Positions 34,562 through 42,370 of a DNA stretch of 64,000 nucleotides are shown one piece after another (within the stretch, counting starts at the first letter, position 1; each line of letters starts with the position of its first letter). Both the position numbers and the translations under genes were made by a program. Location: contig NZ_CP090557.1 in NCBI RefSeq assembly GCF_021484805.1, positions 3,050,001 through 3,114,000 on the forward strand, read 5' to 3'. Under the pieces are notes generated by a model, which worked only from the letters and a program-made list of their open reading frames with translations, was not told where the DNA came from and did not search any database. The DNA is from Tellurirhabdus bombi. Lineage in GTDB: Bacteria > Bacteroidota > Bacteroidia > Cytophagales > Spirosomataceae.

Positions 34562-34577
34562 GCGCAAACGTTTGCTC
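34562..34577. promoter_or_regulatory. LacI-type operator 2
   Basis: GCGCAAACGTTTGCTC with core GCAAACGTTTGC perfectly palindromic. Its centre is 22 bases from that of operator 1, about two helical turns, so two dimers could bind on the same face of DNA between the divergent GH109 and regulator genes. Confidence 0.8.
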
Positions 34578-34643
34578 AAATTGGAAGAAATTTGCTCCTC
34601 CAGGCAGGAAACGGTAAATTGGAAGGCTGAACACGCCAGATGA

Positions 34644-35651
34644 ATGAAAGAAGTCGTTACGATCAAGGAAATTGCCCGCCAGTTAAACGTGTCACCGTCT
34701 ACGGTTTCCCGTGCGTTGCAGAATCATCCGCGCATCAGCATCCAGACCCGGGAGGCCATCCGTGCTTTGGCGGAAAAGCTAAAATACCTGCCGAGCACTA
34801 CCGCCCGTAACCTGCAACGGGGAAAAACGGGGGTCATTGGGGTGGTTCTGCCTAAAGCCGGAGAGAATTTTTTTGCGGATGTGATCAACGGTGTAGAAGA
34901 GTTGGCTTTTGCCCACCAGTTTACCGTGGCGCTGTATCAATCGCACGATCATTTTGAGCGGGAAAAACAAATTCTGAACGTACTGGCTTCCAATCGGGTC
35001 GATGGCGTGTTACTGTCAGTTGCCGCCGAAACAGCGCAATTTGACCACATTCAGGAATTGATTGATCGCCAGATTCCCGTGGTGCTTTTTGATCGGATTC
35101 CGCCGAACCTGGCGGCGCATCAGGTGAGTTGCAACATCGAGCGAGGGGCTTACGAAGCGACCAAGTGGCTGGCCCAGCGCGGCTACCAACGAATTGCCTT
35201 TTTAAATGGCCCCCACGCGCTGGTGGCTAGTGAAGAACGCTACCGGGGCTATATTACGGCATTACTCGAAGAAGGTCTGCCCGTCGAAAATGCACTGATC
35301 AAACGAGTTGACCTGACAACGGAGGACGCATTTTTAAAGATGAACCAGTTACTGAACGGCGAAACGCGTCCTGATGCGGTGCTGGCCTTTAACGAATACG
35401 TAGCTTTGGATGCCATGCAGGCGTGCCGTCTGAACGGACTATCGGTCAATCGGGATATTGCTTTTGTCAGTTTCGCCAATATAGGCTGGAACAAGTATCT
35501 GGAGCACCCGCCGCTGGCTTCGGTTGAGCAGCACCCCCAGAAAATAGGCTATAAAGCAGCGGAGATTTTGTTGCGGGTTATTAGCGGCGAAATAGCACCC
35601 ACCGATTTGCAGAAGATCATTCTGGAGCCGGAGTTGATTATCAGAGGATAA
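34644..35651 (+). CDS. LacI family transcriptional regulator
   Basis: A 335-residue regulator. VTIKEIARQLNVSPSTVSRAL (about residues 5-25) is the helix-turn-helix, followed by the hinge helix region RNLQRGKTGVIGVVLP, then the periplasmic-binding-protein-like sensor domain with FFADVINGVEELAF, NRVDGVLLSVA, GYQRIAFLNGP and SVEQHPQKIGYKAAEIL. It should bind the two CG-centred palindromes just upstream and repress itself and the divergent GH109-GHMP kinase genes until a sugar or sugar phosphate is bound. The effector is unknown; an amino sugar fits the neighbourhood. Confidence 0.92.
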   Translation: MKEVVTIKEIARQLNVSPSTVSRALQNHPRISIQTREAIRALAEKLKYLPSTTARNLQRGKTGVIGVVLPKAGENFFADVINGVEELAFAHQFTVALYQSHDHFEREKQILNVLASNRVDGVLLSVAAETAQFDHIQELIDRQIPVVLFDRIPPNLAAHQVSCNIERGAYEATKWLAQRGYQRIAFLNGPHALVASEERYRGYITALLEEGLPVENALIKRVDLTTEDAFLKMNQLLNGETRPDAVLAFNEYVALDAMQACRLNGLSVNRDIAFVSFANIGWNKYLEHPPLASVEQHPQKIGYKAAEILLRVISGEIAPTDLQKIILEPELIIRG

Positions 35652-35760
35652 AAAATTTGTTATCAACTGATCAGTTGAAACAAAGGGCTGGGTTAAGTTT
35701 TCTCTAATTTTTTTTACATTTACAGCCTTGACAATCGGCTGCATTACATACGACTCGCTG

Positions 35761-35846
35761 CGCTAGGCAGGCTTACCTTCCATTGGTAAGGCTTTCGGTT
35801 ACACTGTGCTACACACAGTGTCCGGCTTCGGTTTGCCTGCCTAGTG
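35761..35846 (+). other. three-way-junction-like structured element in intergenic DNA
   Basis: An outer stem CTAGGCAGGC (35763-35772) / GCCTGCCTAG (35835-35844), extendable by two pairs, encloses two hairpins: CTTACC-GGTAAG (35772-35777 / 35785-35790) and ACACTGTG-CACAGTGT (35801-35808 / 35814-35821). Two near-repeats GGCTTTCGGTT and GGCTTCGGTTT lie beside the second hairpin. It may be part of the 5' leader of the gene at 35963 (a TACATTTA element is at about 35714) or a small repeat element. I do not recognise the family. Confidence 0.6.
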
Positions 35847-35889
35847 AGGCCACCTTCTCATCATTTCCTTCTTTAAAGTAAAACTTCAC

Positions 35890-35944
35890 TGTTTCGGCAT
35901 GGACACCGTGCGTTTCGCTGCGCTGTGTATCCTGTTACGAAACA
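35890..35944 (+). other. second structured element before the NTF2-fold gene
   Basis: TGTTTCG (35890-35896) pairs with CGAAACA (35938-35944), enclosing GCATGG-aca-CCGTGC (35897-35911). The phrase TCGCTGCGCT occurs here (about 35914-35923) and in the preceding element (35755-35764), so the two are related. It ends 18 bases before the ATG at 35963. Confidence 0.5.
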
Positions 35945-35962
35945 ATCGCTCATCCATTCGTT

Positions 35963-36706
35963 ATGCAGCAGTCAGAAATCAATAAATCGCTCATCCGTGA
36001 TTTTTATCGGAGAGCCGTAGGGCAGGGCGACATTGCCTTTGCTCAGGAAATAATTGCCGAGGATTACATTCAGCACAGTCCGGGCATAAAGCCGGGAAAA
36101 GCCGGTATTTTGGAGGCACTTCACGCCATGAAACAGATGCCCAAACCAGCCGCGCCAACAAAGCCTTTCATGCGCTTGATTGCCGAAGGCGATTATGTGG
36201 TAACGAATCTCAGCTTTGATTGGGGCGAAAAACAAAAGGCGGTAGTCGATGTCTTCCGTTTTCAGCATGGAAAAGTGGCTGAGCACTGGGATGCCATCCA
36301 GGATCAACCCGAAACGACGTTAAATGGCCATCCCTTGCTGGATGGAGCGCTGGAAATTGAGGATTTAGCTTTAACGGTGGAAAATAAGCAGCTTGTGCAG
36401 TCCTTTTACCAGCAGGTATTCGTTGATCGGGAGGTTAGCGGGCTAGCTGATTTTGTCACCGCTGATCTGGTGCAACATAAACCCGAAATCGAGAATGGAC
36501 TGGGAGGGTTAAAGGCGTACATCAGGCAGGAAGCGCCTTTGTTTTCGGTCGAAAAAGTCAACCGGATTATTGCTGAGGGTAATTTTGTGGTGGTTCAGGC
36601 GGAAGTGAAGTCAACAAAGAGCCGAGGTCTGCTTTTCGATATTTTTCGGTTGCGTAATCGGAAGATTGTGGAACAGTGGAGTATACAACAAATCTTACCT
36701 GATTAA
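35963..36706 (+). CDS. tandem NTF2/SnoaL-like fold protein
   Basis: A 247-residue protein made of two copies of the SnoaL-like (NTF2 fold) domain: residues about 1-125 (NKSLIRDFYRRAVGQGDIAFAQEIIAEDYIQHSPGI... VDVFRFQHGKVAEHWDAIQ) and about 135-247 (NKQLVQSFYQQVFVDREVSGLADFVTADLVQHKPEI... FDIFRLRNRKIVEQWSIQQ). Internal duplication is clear from the aligned FYRR/FYQQ, YIQH/LVQH and EHWD/EQWS motifs. The family includes polyketide cyclases, isomerases and proteins of unknown role; the His/Asp of the cyclase site is only partly kept. No signal peptide. It is transcribed alone and preceded by an unusually structured stretch. Confidence 0.8.
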   Translation: MQQSEINKSLIRDFYRRAVGQGDIAFAQEIIAEDYIQHSPGIKPGKAGILEALHAMKQMPKPAAPTKPFMRLIAEGDYVVTNLSFDWGEKQKAVVDVFRFQHGKVAEHWDAIQDQPETTLNGHPLLDGALEIEDLALTVENKQLVQSFYQQVFVDREVSGLADFVTADLVQHKPEIENGLGGLKAYIRQEAPLFSVEKVNRIIAEGNFVVVQAEVKSTKSRGLLFDIFRLRNRKIVEQWSIQQILPD

Positions 36707-36711
36707 ATCTA

Positions 36712-36755
36712 AAAAATCCGGCTACCCGTTGTTAAGACGTGGTAGCCGGATTTTT
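36712..36755. terminator. bidirectional terminator between NTF2-fold gene and kbl
   Basis: AAAAATCCGGCTACC (36712-36726) and its exact complement (36741-36755): 15-bp stem, 14-base loop, T-runs both ways, between convergent genes. Confidence 0.9.
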
Positions 36756-36785
36756 AGTTAATAGAATTTTGGCTGTCAAATGCGG

Positions 36786-37997
36786 TTAAGCCACTGTGGT
36801 TTGGCTGGCTGGAATGACACCCAGTTCGCGGCCCACTTTGGTAAAGGCTTCGACGGCTTTTTGCAAATGCTCCGGTTCGTGTCCGGCTGAAATCTGCACT
36901 CGAATCCGGGCTTTGCCCTGTGGCACAACGGGATAGAAGAACCCAATGACGTAGATACCTTCCTGCAACAGGCGAGCCGCAAACTCCTGCGCCAGTGGCG
37001 CGTCGTACAGCATAATCGGCACAATAGGGTGCTCACCGGGCAGAATATCAAAACCAGCCGCTGTCATGGCCTGCCGGAAATACTGGGTGTTCGATTCCAG
37101 TTTGTCGCGCAGCTCGGTCGAGCCTTGCAGAATTTCCAGCACCTTCAACGAAGCGCCGACAATCGAAGGAGCCAACGTATTCGAGAAAAGATAAGGCCGA
37201 GAGCGTTGACGCAGCATGTCAACAATTTCTTTGCGGGCCGCCGTAAAGCCACCCGACGCACCGCCTAAGGCTTTTCCGTACGTACCAGTAATAATATCGA
37301 TCCGACCCAGCACATTACAATGTTCCGGCGTGCCCCGCCCCGTTTTACCCAGAAAACCGCTGGCGTGGCATTCATCCACCATAACCATCGCACCGTATTG
37401 ATCGGCTAAATCGCAAATTTTGTCAAGTTGGGCAATGGTGCCATCCATCGAAAACGCGCCGTCGGTAACAATTAGTTTACGCCGGCTGCCCGAAGCGGCT
37501 TGCAGTTGCGCCTCCAGATCGGCCATGTTGTTATGCTTGTACCGGAAACGTTTCGCTTTGCACAAACGGATGCCATCGATGATCGAAGCGTGGTTGAGTT
37601 CATCCGAAATAATGGCGTCAGATTCGTTGAGCAGCGGCTCGAAAACCCCACCATTCGCGTCGAAAGCCGCCGCATACAGAATGCAATCTTCCGCGCCGAC
37701 AAACTCTGCCGTTTTTCGTTCCAGTTCTTTATGAATATCCTGCGTACCGCAAATAAACCGGACCGACGACATCCCGAAACCGTGGCTATTCAGGGTCTGG
37801 TGAGCCGCTTCGATAACGGCGGGGTGCGACGAAAGGCCCAGGTAATTGTTGGCGCAGAAGTTAAGCACCTCCCGTCCATCGTGAATGGCAATAACCGACG
37901 ATTGGGGAGAGACAATAATGCGTTCTGATTTATACAATCCGGCTTCTTTGATGGCGTCAAGCTCCTGCCGGAGTTCTTCTTGGATGGTTCCGTACAT
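36786..37997 (-). CDS. kbl: glycine C-acetyltransferase (2-amino-3-ketobutyrate CoA ligase)
   Basis: A 403-residue PLP enzyme; ATG 37997 ([13 protein letters not shown]) lies four bases after the tdh stop and matches the family's usual N terminus; an upstream in-frame start would overlap tdh. Motifs: [45 protein letters not shown] and [15 protein letters not shown] with the PLP-binding Lys. It splits 2-amino-3-ketobutyrate with CoA to glycine and acetyl-CoA, taking the product of the dehydrogenase encoded just before it. Cytoplasmic. The pair forms a tight operon for threonine breakdown. Confidence 0.95.
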   Translation of the reverse strand: MYGTIQEELRQELDAIKEAGLYKSERIIVSPQSSVIAIHDGREVLNFCANNYLGLSSHPAVIEAAHQTLNSHGFGMSSVRFICGTQDIHKELERKTAEFVGAEDCILYAAAFDANGGVFEPLLNESDAIISDELNHASIIDGIRLCKAKRFRYKHNNMADLEAQLQAASGSRRKLIVTDGAFSMDGTIAQLDKICDLADQYGAMVMVDECHASGFLGKTGRGTPEHCNVLGRIDIITGTYGKALGGASGGFTAARKEIVDMLRQRSRPYLFSNTLAPSIVGASLKVLEILQGSTELRDKLESNTQYFRQAMTAAGFDILPGEHPIVPIMLYDAPLAQEFAARLLQEGIYVIGFFYPVVPQGKARIRVQISAGHEPEHLQKAVEAFTKVGRELGVIPASQTTVA

Positions 37998-38001
37998 GGT
38001 T

Positions 38002-38964
38002 TTAGTGCGTTTGGACAAGCGGTTGATAGATGGCTGAAAGCTGGGAAATCATTTCCTCCGTCATGCGGGGCAAATTGTAGGCGGGTTTCCAGCCCCAATC
38101 CTGTCGGGCAACAGAATCGTCGATGGTTTTGGGCCACGAATCTGCAATTCCCTGCCGGAAATCCGGTTTATAGTTGGTGATGAAGTGGGGGAAATAGGTT
38201 TGAATCGAAGCAGTTAGCTCGGCAGGCGTAAAGCTCATACCGGCTAAATTATACGACGTACGAACGCTAATCTGGTCTGCGGGAGCTTCCATCAGTTCCA
38301 GCGTGGCGCGTAGAGCATCGTCCATGTAAATCATGGGCAGCAGGGTGTCAGCCGCCAGAAAACAGTCGTACGAATTGCCCTGAACCGCTTCGTGAAAAAT
38401 GGCCACGGCATAATCGGTCGTACCGCCGCCGGGCATGGACTGGTAGCTGATAACGCCCGGATACCGCAGCGAGCGAATATCCAGCCCGTAACGTTTGTGG
38501 TAATACAACGACCAGTTTTCGGCGGCCACCTTGCTGATTCCGTAGACCGTGGCTGGGTCCAGAGCGGTGGTTTGTGGGGTTTCGAGTTTCGGAGCCTGTT
38601 CGCCAAAAACCGCGATTGAACTAGGAGCAAACAATTTTTTTACTCCCTGTTGCCGGGATACTTCCAGGACGTTAAGCAGCGTTTGCATGTTCAGGTTCCA
38701 CGCCCACAGTGGGTCGGTTTCGCCTTTGGCAGACAGGACTGCGGCTAAATGATAGATTTGAGTAACCCGATTACGTTGAACAAGGGTAGCCAGTTCGTCG
38801 ATTTTGGTTGCATCAAGTAACTCAAACCGTCCCTGTTCCTGTTTAGGATGCCTTAAGTCGGCCGCAATGACGTGGTTAAAGCCGAAAGCTTCCTGGAGTC
38901 TGGGCAGAAGTGCCGTGCCGATTTGCCCGTTAGCACCAATGACTAAAATGGTTTCGCGCTTCAT
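38002..38964 (-). CDS. L-threonine 3-dehydrogenase, short-chain (epimerase-like) type
   Basis: A 320-residue NAD-dependent enzyme of the extended short-chain family: [18 protein letters not shown] (NAD-binding GxxGxxG), [34 protein letters not shown] and [12 protein letters not shown] with the catalytic Tyr and Lys (YxxxK). [24 protein letters not shown] is the signature of SDR-type threonine dehydrogenases, distinct from the zinc-dependent Tdh. It oxidises L-threonine to 2-amino-3-ketobutyrate, handed to Kbl four bases downstream. A regulator of the Lrp/AsnC type is encoded divergently. Confidence 0.92.
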   Translation of the reverse strand: MKRETILVIGANGQIGTALLPRLQEAFGFNHVIAADLRHPKQEQGRFELLDATKIDELATLVQRNRVTQIYHLAAVLSAKGETDPLWAWNLNMQTLLNVLEVSRQQGVKKLFAPSSIAVFGEQAPKLETPQTTALDPATVYGISKVAAENWSLYYHKRYGLDIRSLRYPGVISYQSMPGGGTTDYAVAIFHEAVQGNSYDCFLAADTLLPMIYMDDALRATLELMEAPADQISVRTSYNLAGMSFTPAELTASIQTYFPHFITNYKPDFRQGIADSWPKTIDDSVARQDWGWKPAYNLPRMTEEMISQLSAIYQPLVQTH

Positions 38965-39049
38965 CGTAAATTCGTTAGATCTGTGAAAACAGGTAACTTC
39001 TAGCTAAGCGGTTGCTTTAGCTTGTTGATTATGTGCTTTTATTATGGCA

Positions 39050-39083
39050 CAAAGTTACAAAAGCAGATTATTTTAGTAAAATA
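39050..39083 (-). promoter_or_regulatory. tdh-kbl promoter element with overlapping dyad
   Basis: Read leftward, TAACTTTG (complement at 39050-39057) matches the -7 consensus. The AT dyad TATTTTAGTAAAATA (39069-39083, perfect around the central G) lies 11-26 bases upstream of it, over the -33 region, a good position for control by the divergent Lrp/AsnC regulator. No TTG is seen at -33. Confidence 0.5.
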
Positions 39084-39185
39084 GTGCTAATAATCCGTTA
39101 ATTTTATTGGATAAGGTGATTATAGGAGTAATATTTGCTTATTCTGGTCAAGGGATTTAAGTGCTAAAAGAAAAATTTTCGGTAC

Positions 39186-39650
39186 ATGGAGCAGATTGAC
39201 GAAATTGATAAAAAGCTACTCAGATTGTTGCAGGAAGATGCAAAGCTGACCACTAAAGAACTGGCCTCCCGACTTGGCTTAACGCTCTCGCCGATTTATG
39301 AGCGAATCAAGCGGCTGGAAACGCTCGGGTACATCAAACAGTACATTGCCGTGCTGGACAAAAACCTGCTTGGCCAGCCGATTACCACCTTTTGCCAAGT
39401 TTCCATGCGCCATCATGACAAGGCATTTATTGATAAATTCGAAGAGGAAATAAAAAAACTGGAAGAAGTTCAGGAGTGTTACCACATGGCCGGCCAAGTT
39501 GATTTTCTCCTTAAAATTCACGTTGCCAGCCTGGACGAATACCACAACTTTGTCAAATACAAGCTGTCAGAGATAGAAAATATCGGTACGCTGAACAGCA
39601 CGTTTGTATTAAAAGAAATCAAGCATAACTTAGGTTATCCGATCAATTAA
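39186..39650 (+). CDS. Lrp/AsnC family transcriptional regulator
   Basis: A 154-residue regulator: winged helix-turn-helix (IDKKLLRLLQEDAKLTTKELASRLGLTLSPIYERIKRLE, about 6-45) and the C-terminal RAM domain (CYHMAGQVDFLLKIHV about 98-113, then STFVLKEIKHN) that binds amino acids and drives oligomerisation. Divergent placement next to tdh-kbl makes it the probable controller of threonine catabolism, possibly sensing Thr, Gly or Leu; this is context-based. The AT-rich dyad at 39069-39083 is a candidate site. Confidence 0.92.
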   Translation: MEQIDEIDKKLLRLLQEDAKLTTKELASRLGLTLSPIYERIKRLETLGYIKQYIAVLDKNLLGQPITTFCQVSMRHHDKAFIDKFEEEIKKLEEVQECYHMAGQVDFLLKIHVASLDEYHNFVKYKLSEIENIGTLNSTFVLKEIKHNLGYPIN

Positions 39651-39734
39651 GTGGCCACAAAAACGATCCTTAACTATTCAAGGTGACCATAATGCCAAAA
39701 AAGGGTCTTAAAGAGAAATCGACTAAGGGTAGCC

Positions 39735-39992
39735 TTGAAAATACTAGTTATAATTTTGGCGTTATTAGTAACAACCTCTGCTTTTTCTCAGGGGCTTCCA
39801 GTAACACGGGATAGCTTGGTAACAGTACCTGTTGACTCTGTAGCCTACACGGGGTCGGGAAAAAAGCAAAAAAATAAGGGAAGTGCAGACTACTACGATG
39901 ACTTTCCCACAGTAAGGAAAAAGGCATTTAGGCAATTTATGCCCATTTTTCTGACGCTTACATTGGTCATGTATGGCTTCCGGCTCAAATAA
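39735..39992 (+). CDS. small exported hypothetical protein with TTG start
   Basis: An 85-residue protein beginning at TTG 39735; no in-frame ATG lies in a suitable place, and this start yields a textbook signal peptide (KILVIILALLVTTSAFSQG). The middle is rich in Asp, Lys and Tyr (GSGKKQKNKGSADYYDDF) and the C terminus forms one hydrophobic segment (FMPIFLTLTLVMYGFRLK), so it may be an inner-membrane peptide with a short periplasmic loop. I do not recognise a family. It follows the Lrp gene by 84 bases on the same strand and could be on its transcript. Confidence 0.6.
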   Translation: MKILVIILALLVTTSAFSQGLPVTRDSLVTVPVDSVAYTGSGKKQKNKGSADYYDDFPTVRKKAFRQFMPIFLTLTLVMYGFRLK

Positions 39993-40371
39993 AACTCAAG
40001 TAATGCATCATTTTCGTCTCACCAATTCGTTTTCTAAAAAGAAGCTGAAAGTAACGCCAAAGGATTAAGAGTAACTTAGTGAATTCCCATAGGAGCGGCT
40101 ATATACGATTGAGAAAGCATTTTGGATTTTAGCTCAAAAGCAGCCACAGGTAATTATCAGACAAGATATTTCTTCGTAGAGCCTTGATTACAGAAGCGTC
40201 TTGAAAAATAGATGCATAATTTTTCATGCATGTTTCCAGAAAATAATTAATGGTAACAAAACGAGTTAGATTTTGTTAACCGCATTGATGTGTGCTTTCC
40301 AGAAAAGAAAGTGTTCAGGTAAATAAGAAAGAAGCAGGCAAATAGGGGTGCACAAGGGGCTTTAAGATAGC
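39993..40371. other. AT-rich intergenic region
   Basis: About 380 bases between the small exported gene and a leftward small gene. No gene, RNA or clear repeat seen. Confidence 0.5.
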
Positions 40372-40626
40372 TTAGTTGCAAGCAAGAAGGCGCTCCCAGG
40401 ACTTTTGTAGTTGGATGAGGTGAATCGCAATGGGGCTGCCATCAAAGGCTTCGACGGGCAGCAAGGTCAAGACATCCGTTTCAGATTTTAAGTATACGCT
40501 TATTAACGTATTGCCGGTATTGACGATCATGTTTACCGCTTCAATCAAGGCTTCAAGATGATCTGCTGAGTAGGTATATTGTCGCAGTTCGTTTTTAGGC
40601 GTGCGGGCAGAAAAATAGATAGTCAT
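40372..40626 (-). CDS. small hypothetical protein
   Basis: An 84-residue protein from ATG 40626 (MTIYFSARTPKNELRQY...). It is a compact alpha/beta sequence with no signal peptide, membrane span or motif I recognise. Codon use looks ordinary and the frame is free of stops on a strand where the alternatives are broken, but length alone cannot prove expression. It is surrounded by about 400 non-coding bases on each side. Confidence 0.45.
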   Translation of the reverse strand: MTIYFSARTPKNELRQYTYSADHLEALIEAVNMIVNTGNTLISVYLKSETDVLTLLPVEAFDGSPIAIHLIQLQKSWERLLACN

Positions 40627-41072
40627 CAAGTACCTTAGACTGGAGTGAACGGAATCAAAGAAAGAGTAAATTAATTATAGATAAAGTTGCTCATCCAGTG
40701 AACATCATGTTCCCAACACAAATAGGTCGCAATCAAGCTCGTATATAGAATATAGGAATGCGGTCGTAAGGTACTGCTGTTAAATTAAGCCCACATTAAA
40801 TCACCCCCGGATTAAGAAATTTTAATCAAAGCACTTTCGGCAATAGGTTTTCAAGAATCTTGCCAAATGCTCAGACTCCCTTCATAAATAAAAAAAATGC
40901 TATAAACGAGAGCTTTTTACGGACAAACGAAATTTTTGGTATAACTATTGATTAAAAGGTAAACTAAGAGGCGAAAATAAACGTATATAATATAGGGTTC
41001 ACGATTAAAATCCATTGAGATGAGCCTATGCGTTGCCATTTAGCTAAAACTTCCTCAAAAATTAAATTAATT
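40627..41072. other. AT-rich intergenic region
   Basis: About 445 bases, divergent between two small genes. No supportable gene, RNA or inverted repeat. Low GC like the rest of 39.7-42.4 kb. Confidence 0.5.
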
Positions 41073-41465
41073 ATGCGTTCAATAGAGCTGCATTCTGATC
41101 AAATTCAGTTATTGCGACAAATTATCCAGGCAGTTGATACGCCACCCCAACTCGTTAATCGTTGTCAATGTATCTTGTTTCACCATTATGGGATGACTGT
41201 CAGTGAGTTAGTTGAAGTATTTTCGGTGCATCGGCGCACAATCTACAACTGGCTTAATCGATTTGAAGAGGGTGGCATAGAACGTCTGATGGACCAGCCA
41301 GGCCGGGGAAATAAGCCAATTGCCATTCCGGAGCCTTTATTTCAGGAGCTTAAGCAACGTGCCAAGGCGGTGGGCATTTCCAAAGCCTACCGGGAAATGG
41401 ACCAGCACCTTGAATTTATGGCTAGTTTTGATACGATTCGAAGAAGACTGAAATCAGGAAATTGA
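41073..41465 (+). CDS. orphan IS630-type helix-turn-helix domain protein (transposase remnant)
   Basis: A 130-residue protein from ATG 41073. Residues about 1-75 match the helix-turn-helix pair of IS630-family transposases (QCILFHHYGMTVSELVEVFSVHRRTIYNWLNRFEEGGIERL, then DQPGRGNKP); about 80-128 form the second winged-helix part ending SFDTIRRRLKSGN. The DDE catalytic domain that should follow is absent: a stop comes at 41465 and I find no DDE-like sequence downstream. No terminal inverted repeats seen. Either a decayed insertion sequence or a domesticated DNA-binding protein, or the first frame of a two-frame IS whose second part is lost. Confidence 0.7.
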   Translation: MRSIELHSDQIQLLRQIIQAVDTPPQLVNRCQCILFHHYGMTVSELVEVFSVHRRTIYNWLNRFEEGGIERLMDQPGRGNKPIAIPEPLFQELKQRAKAVGISKAYREMDQHLEFMASFDTIRRRLKSGN

Positions 41466-41542
41466 GTAAGCTTTTCGGTATTAAGTTAAAATTTTTGTGA
41501 AGAAAGCGCAGCAACTTCGGATTTACATCTTGATACCACCTG

Positions 41543-41791
41543 CTAAGCGACTTCTTTCATCGTTAGTATATCTTGTTCGAGGTTTTGCTCATCCTGCGGT
41601 GTTATTTGGCCGTTTCTTAATTCGTAGTAATACAGCCTACCCATCAGCCAAGCTCGGCCCTTGTCGCCGCTAGCCAATGCTTCAAAATAGGCTTTTTGTA
41701 ACTTTTGTTGATTTCGGTTTTTTAAATAGTAGCGTCGGGAAAGTCCCCAAAAGAGCAGAACAGGACCTACAAGGGTAAAAATGTAGAGCAT
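41543..41791 (-). CDS. small membrane-anchored hypothetical protein
   Basis: An 82-residue protein: one N-terminal TM helix (MLYIFTLVGPVLLFWGL) followed by a basic, helical cytoplasmic region (RRYYLKNRNQQKLQKAYFEAL) and an acidic tail. The shape, KAYFEALASGDKGRAWLMGRLYY, is helical-hairpin-like. No family recognised. Lies in the AT-rich stretch with other small genes and is leftward like the next one. Confidence 0.5.
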   Translation of the reverse strand: MLYIFTLVGPVLLFWGLSRRYYLKNRNQQKLQKAYFEALASGDKGRAWLMGRLYYYELRNGQITPQDEQNLEQDILTMKEVA

Positions 41792-41938
41792 AGACGATCG
41801 GTCGGCTTGATGCCTTTAGCTAACCAAATGGTTAATTAAAATTTACTAAGTGTTAATAAATAACCCATTAAAGTAGCAAAAATTTTGAGTAATTACTACT
41901 AATCTGATTGAATGGACGTTGAGGCAGGAATAAGTAGA

Positions 41939-42136
41939 TTAAGAAATTTTTGGTAATTTTTTGCGTTGAGTAGGTAGCGAAGCAGCAGATGATTTTTTTA
42001 GGGTAGAGTCTGGATTTTCTTTAGCCTGCCGAAAAGATACCCAAAGTAGAGCCGCAAGAATCAGACAAAAAAAGAAGCCAATAAAGACGCCCGCGATAAA
42101 CGCGACGAGTGGAGGACTAGTCTGTAGAAATTCCAT
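41939..42136 (-). CDS. small single-pass membrane protein
   Basis: A 65-residue protein with one strong TM helix (about residues 10-34, VAFIAGVFIGFFFCLILAAL) and a basic Ser/Lys-rich cytoplasmic tail (KKSSAASLPTQRKKLPKIS). The GVFIG motif resembles generic membrane anchors. No family recognised. Similar in plan to the 82-residue gene to its left, but not evidently homologous. Confidence 0.45.
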   Translation of the reverse strand: MEFLQTSPPLVAFIAGVFIGFFFCLILAALLWVSFRQAKENPDSTLKKSSAASLPTQRKKLPKIS

Positions 42137-42370
42137 AACAGGTGTGGTGTTGAGTATAGAATAGTAACCTAAGCAAGAATTACTACAACTAAATAAGCAT
42201 TCCGCTTATTGAATAGGAAATATTCAGAATTGATTCCTATTTATTCTAAATATTTCCCAAGCAAACAAGCTGAGTTGTTGTTACCGTTGAAGTATTCCTG
42301 TATTTTACAACGCTACACATACATCTTCCTGTATACTAATTTCCGCTAAAAACGCGTAAGTGAGTGTAGT

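Noticed and set aside
34564-34575. Possible attachment site or transposon end at the CAAACGTTTG palindromes
   Set aside because: Two copies centred 22 bases apart between a LacI-type regulator and its likely targets are better explained as operators.
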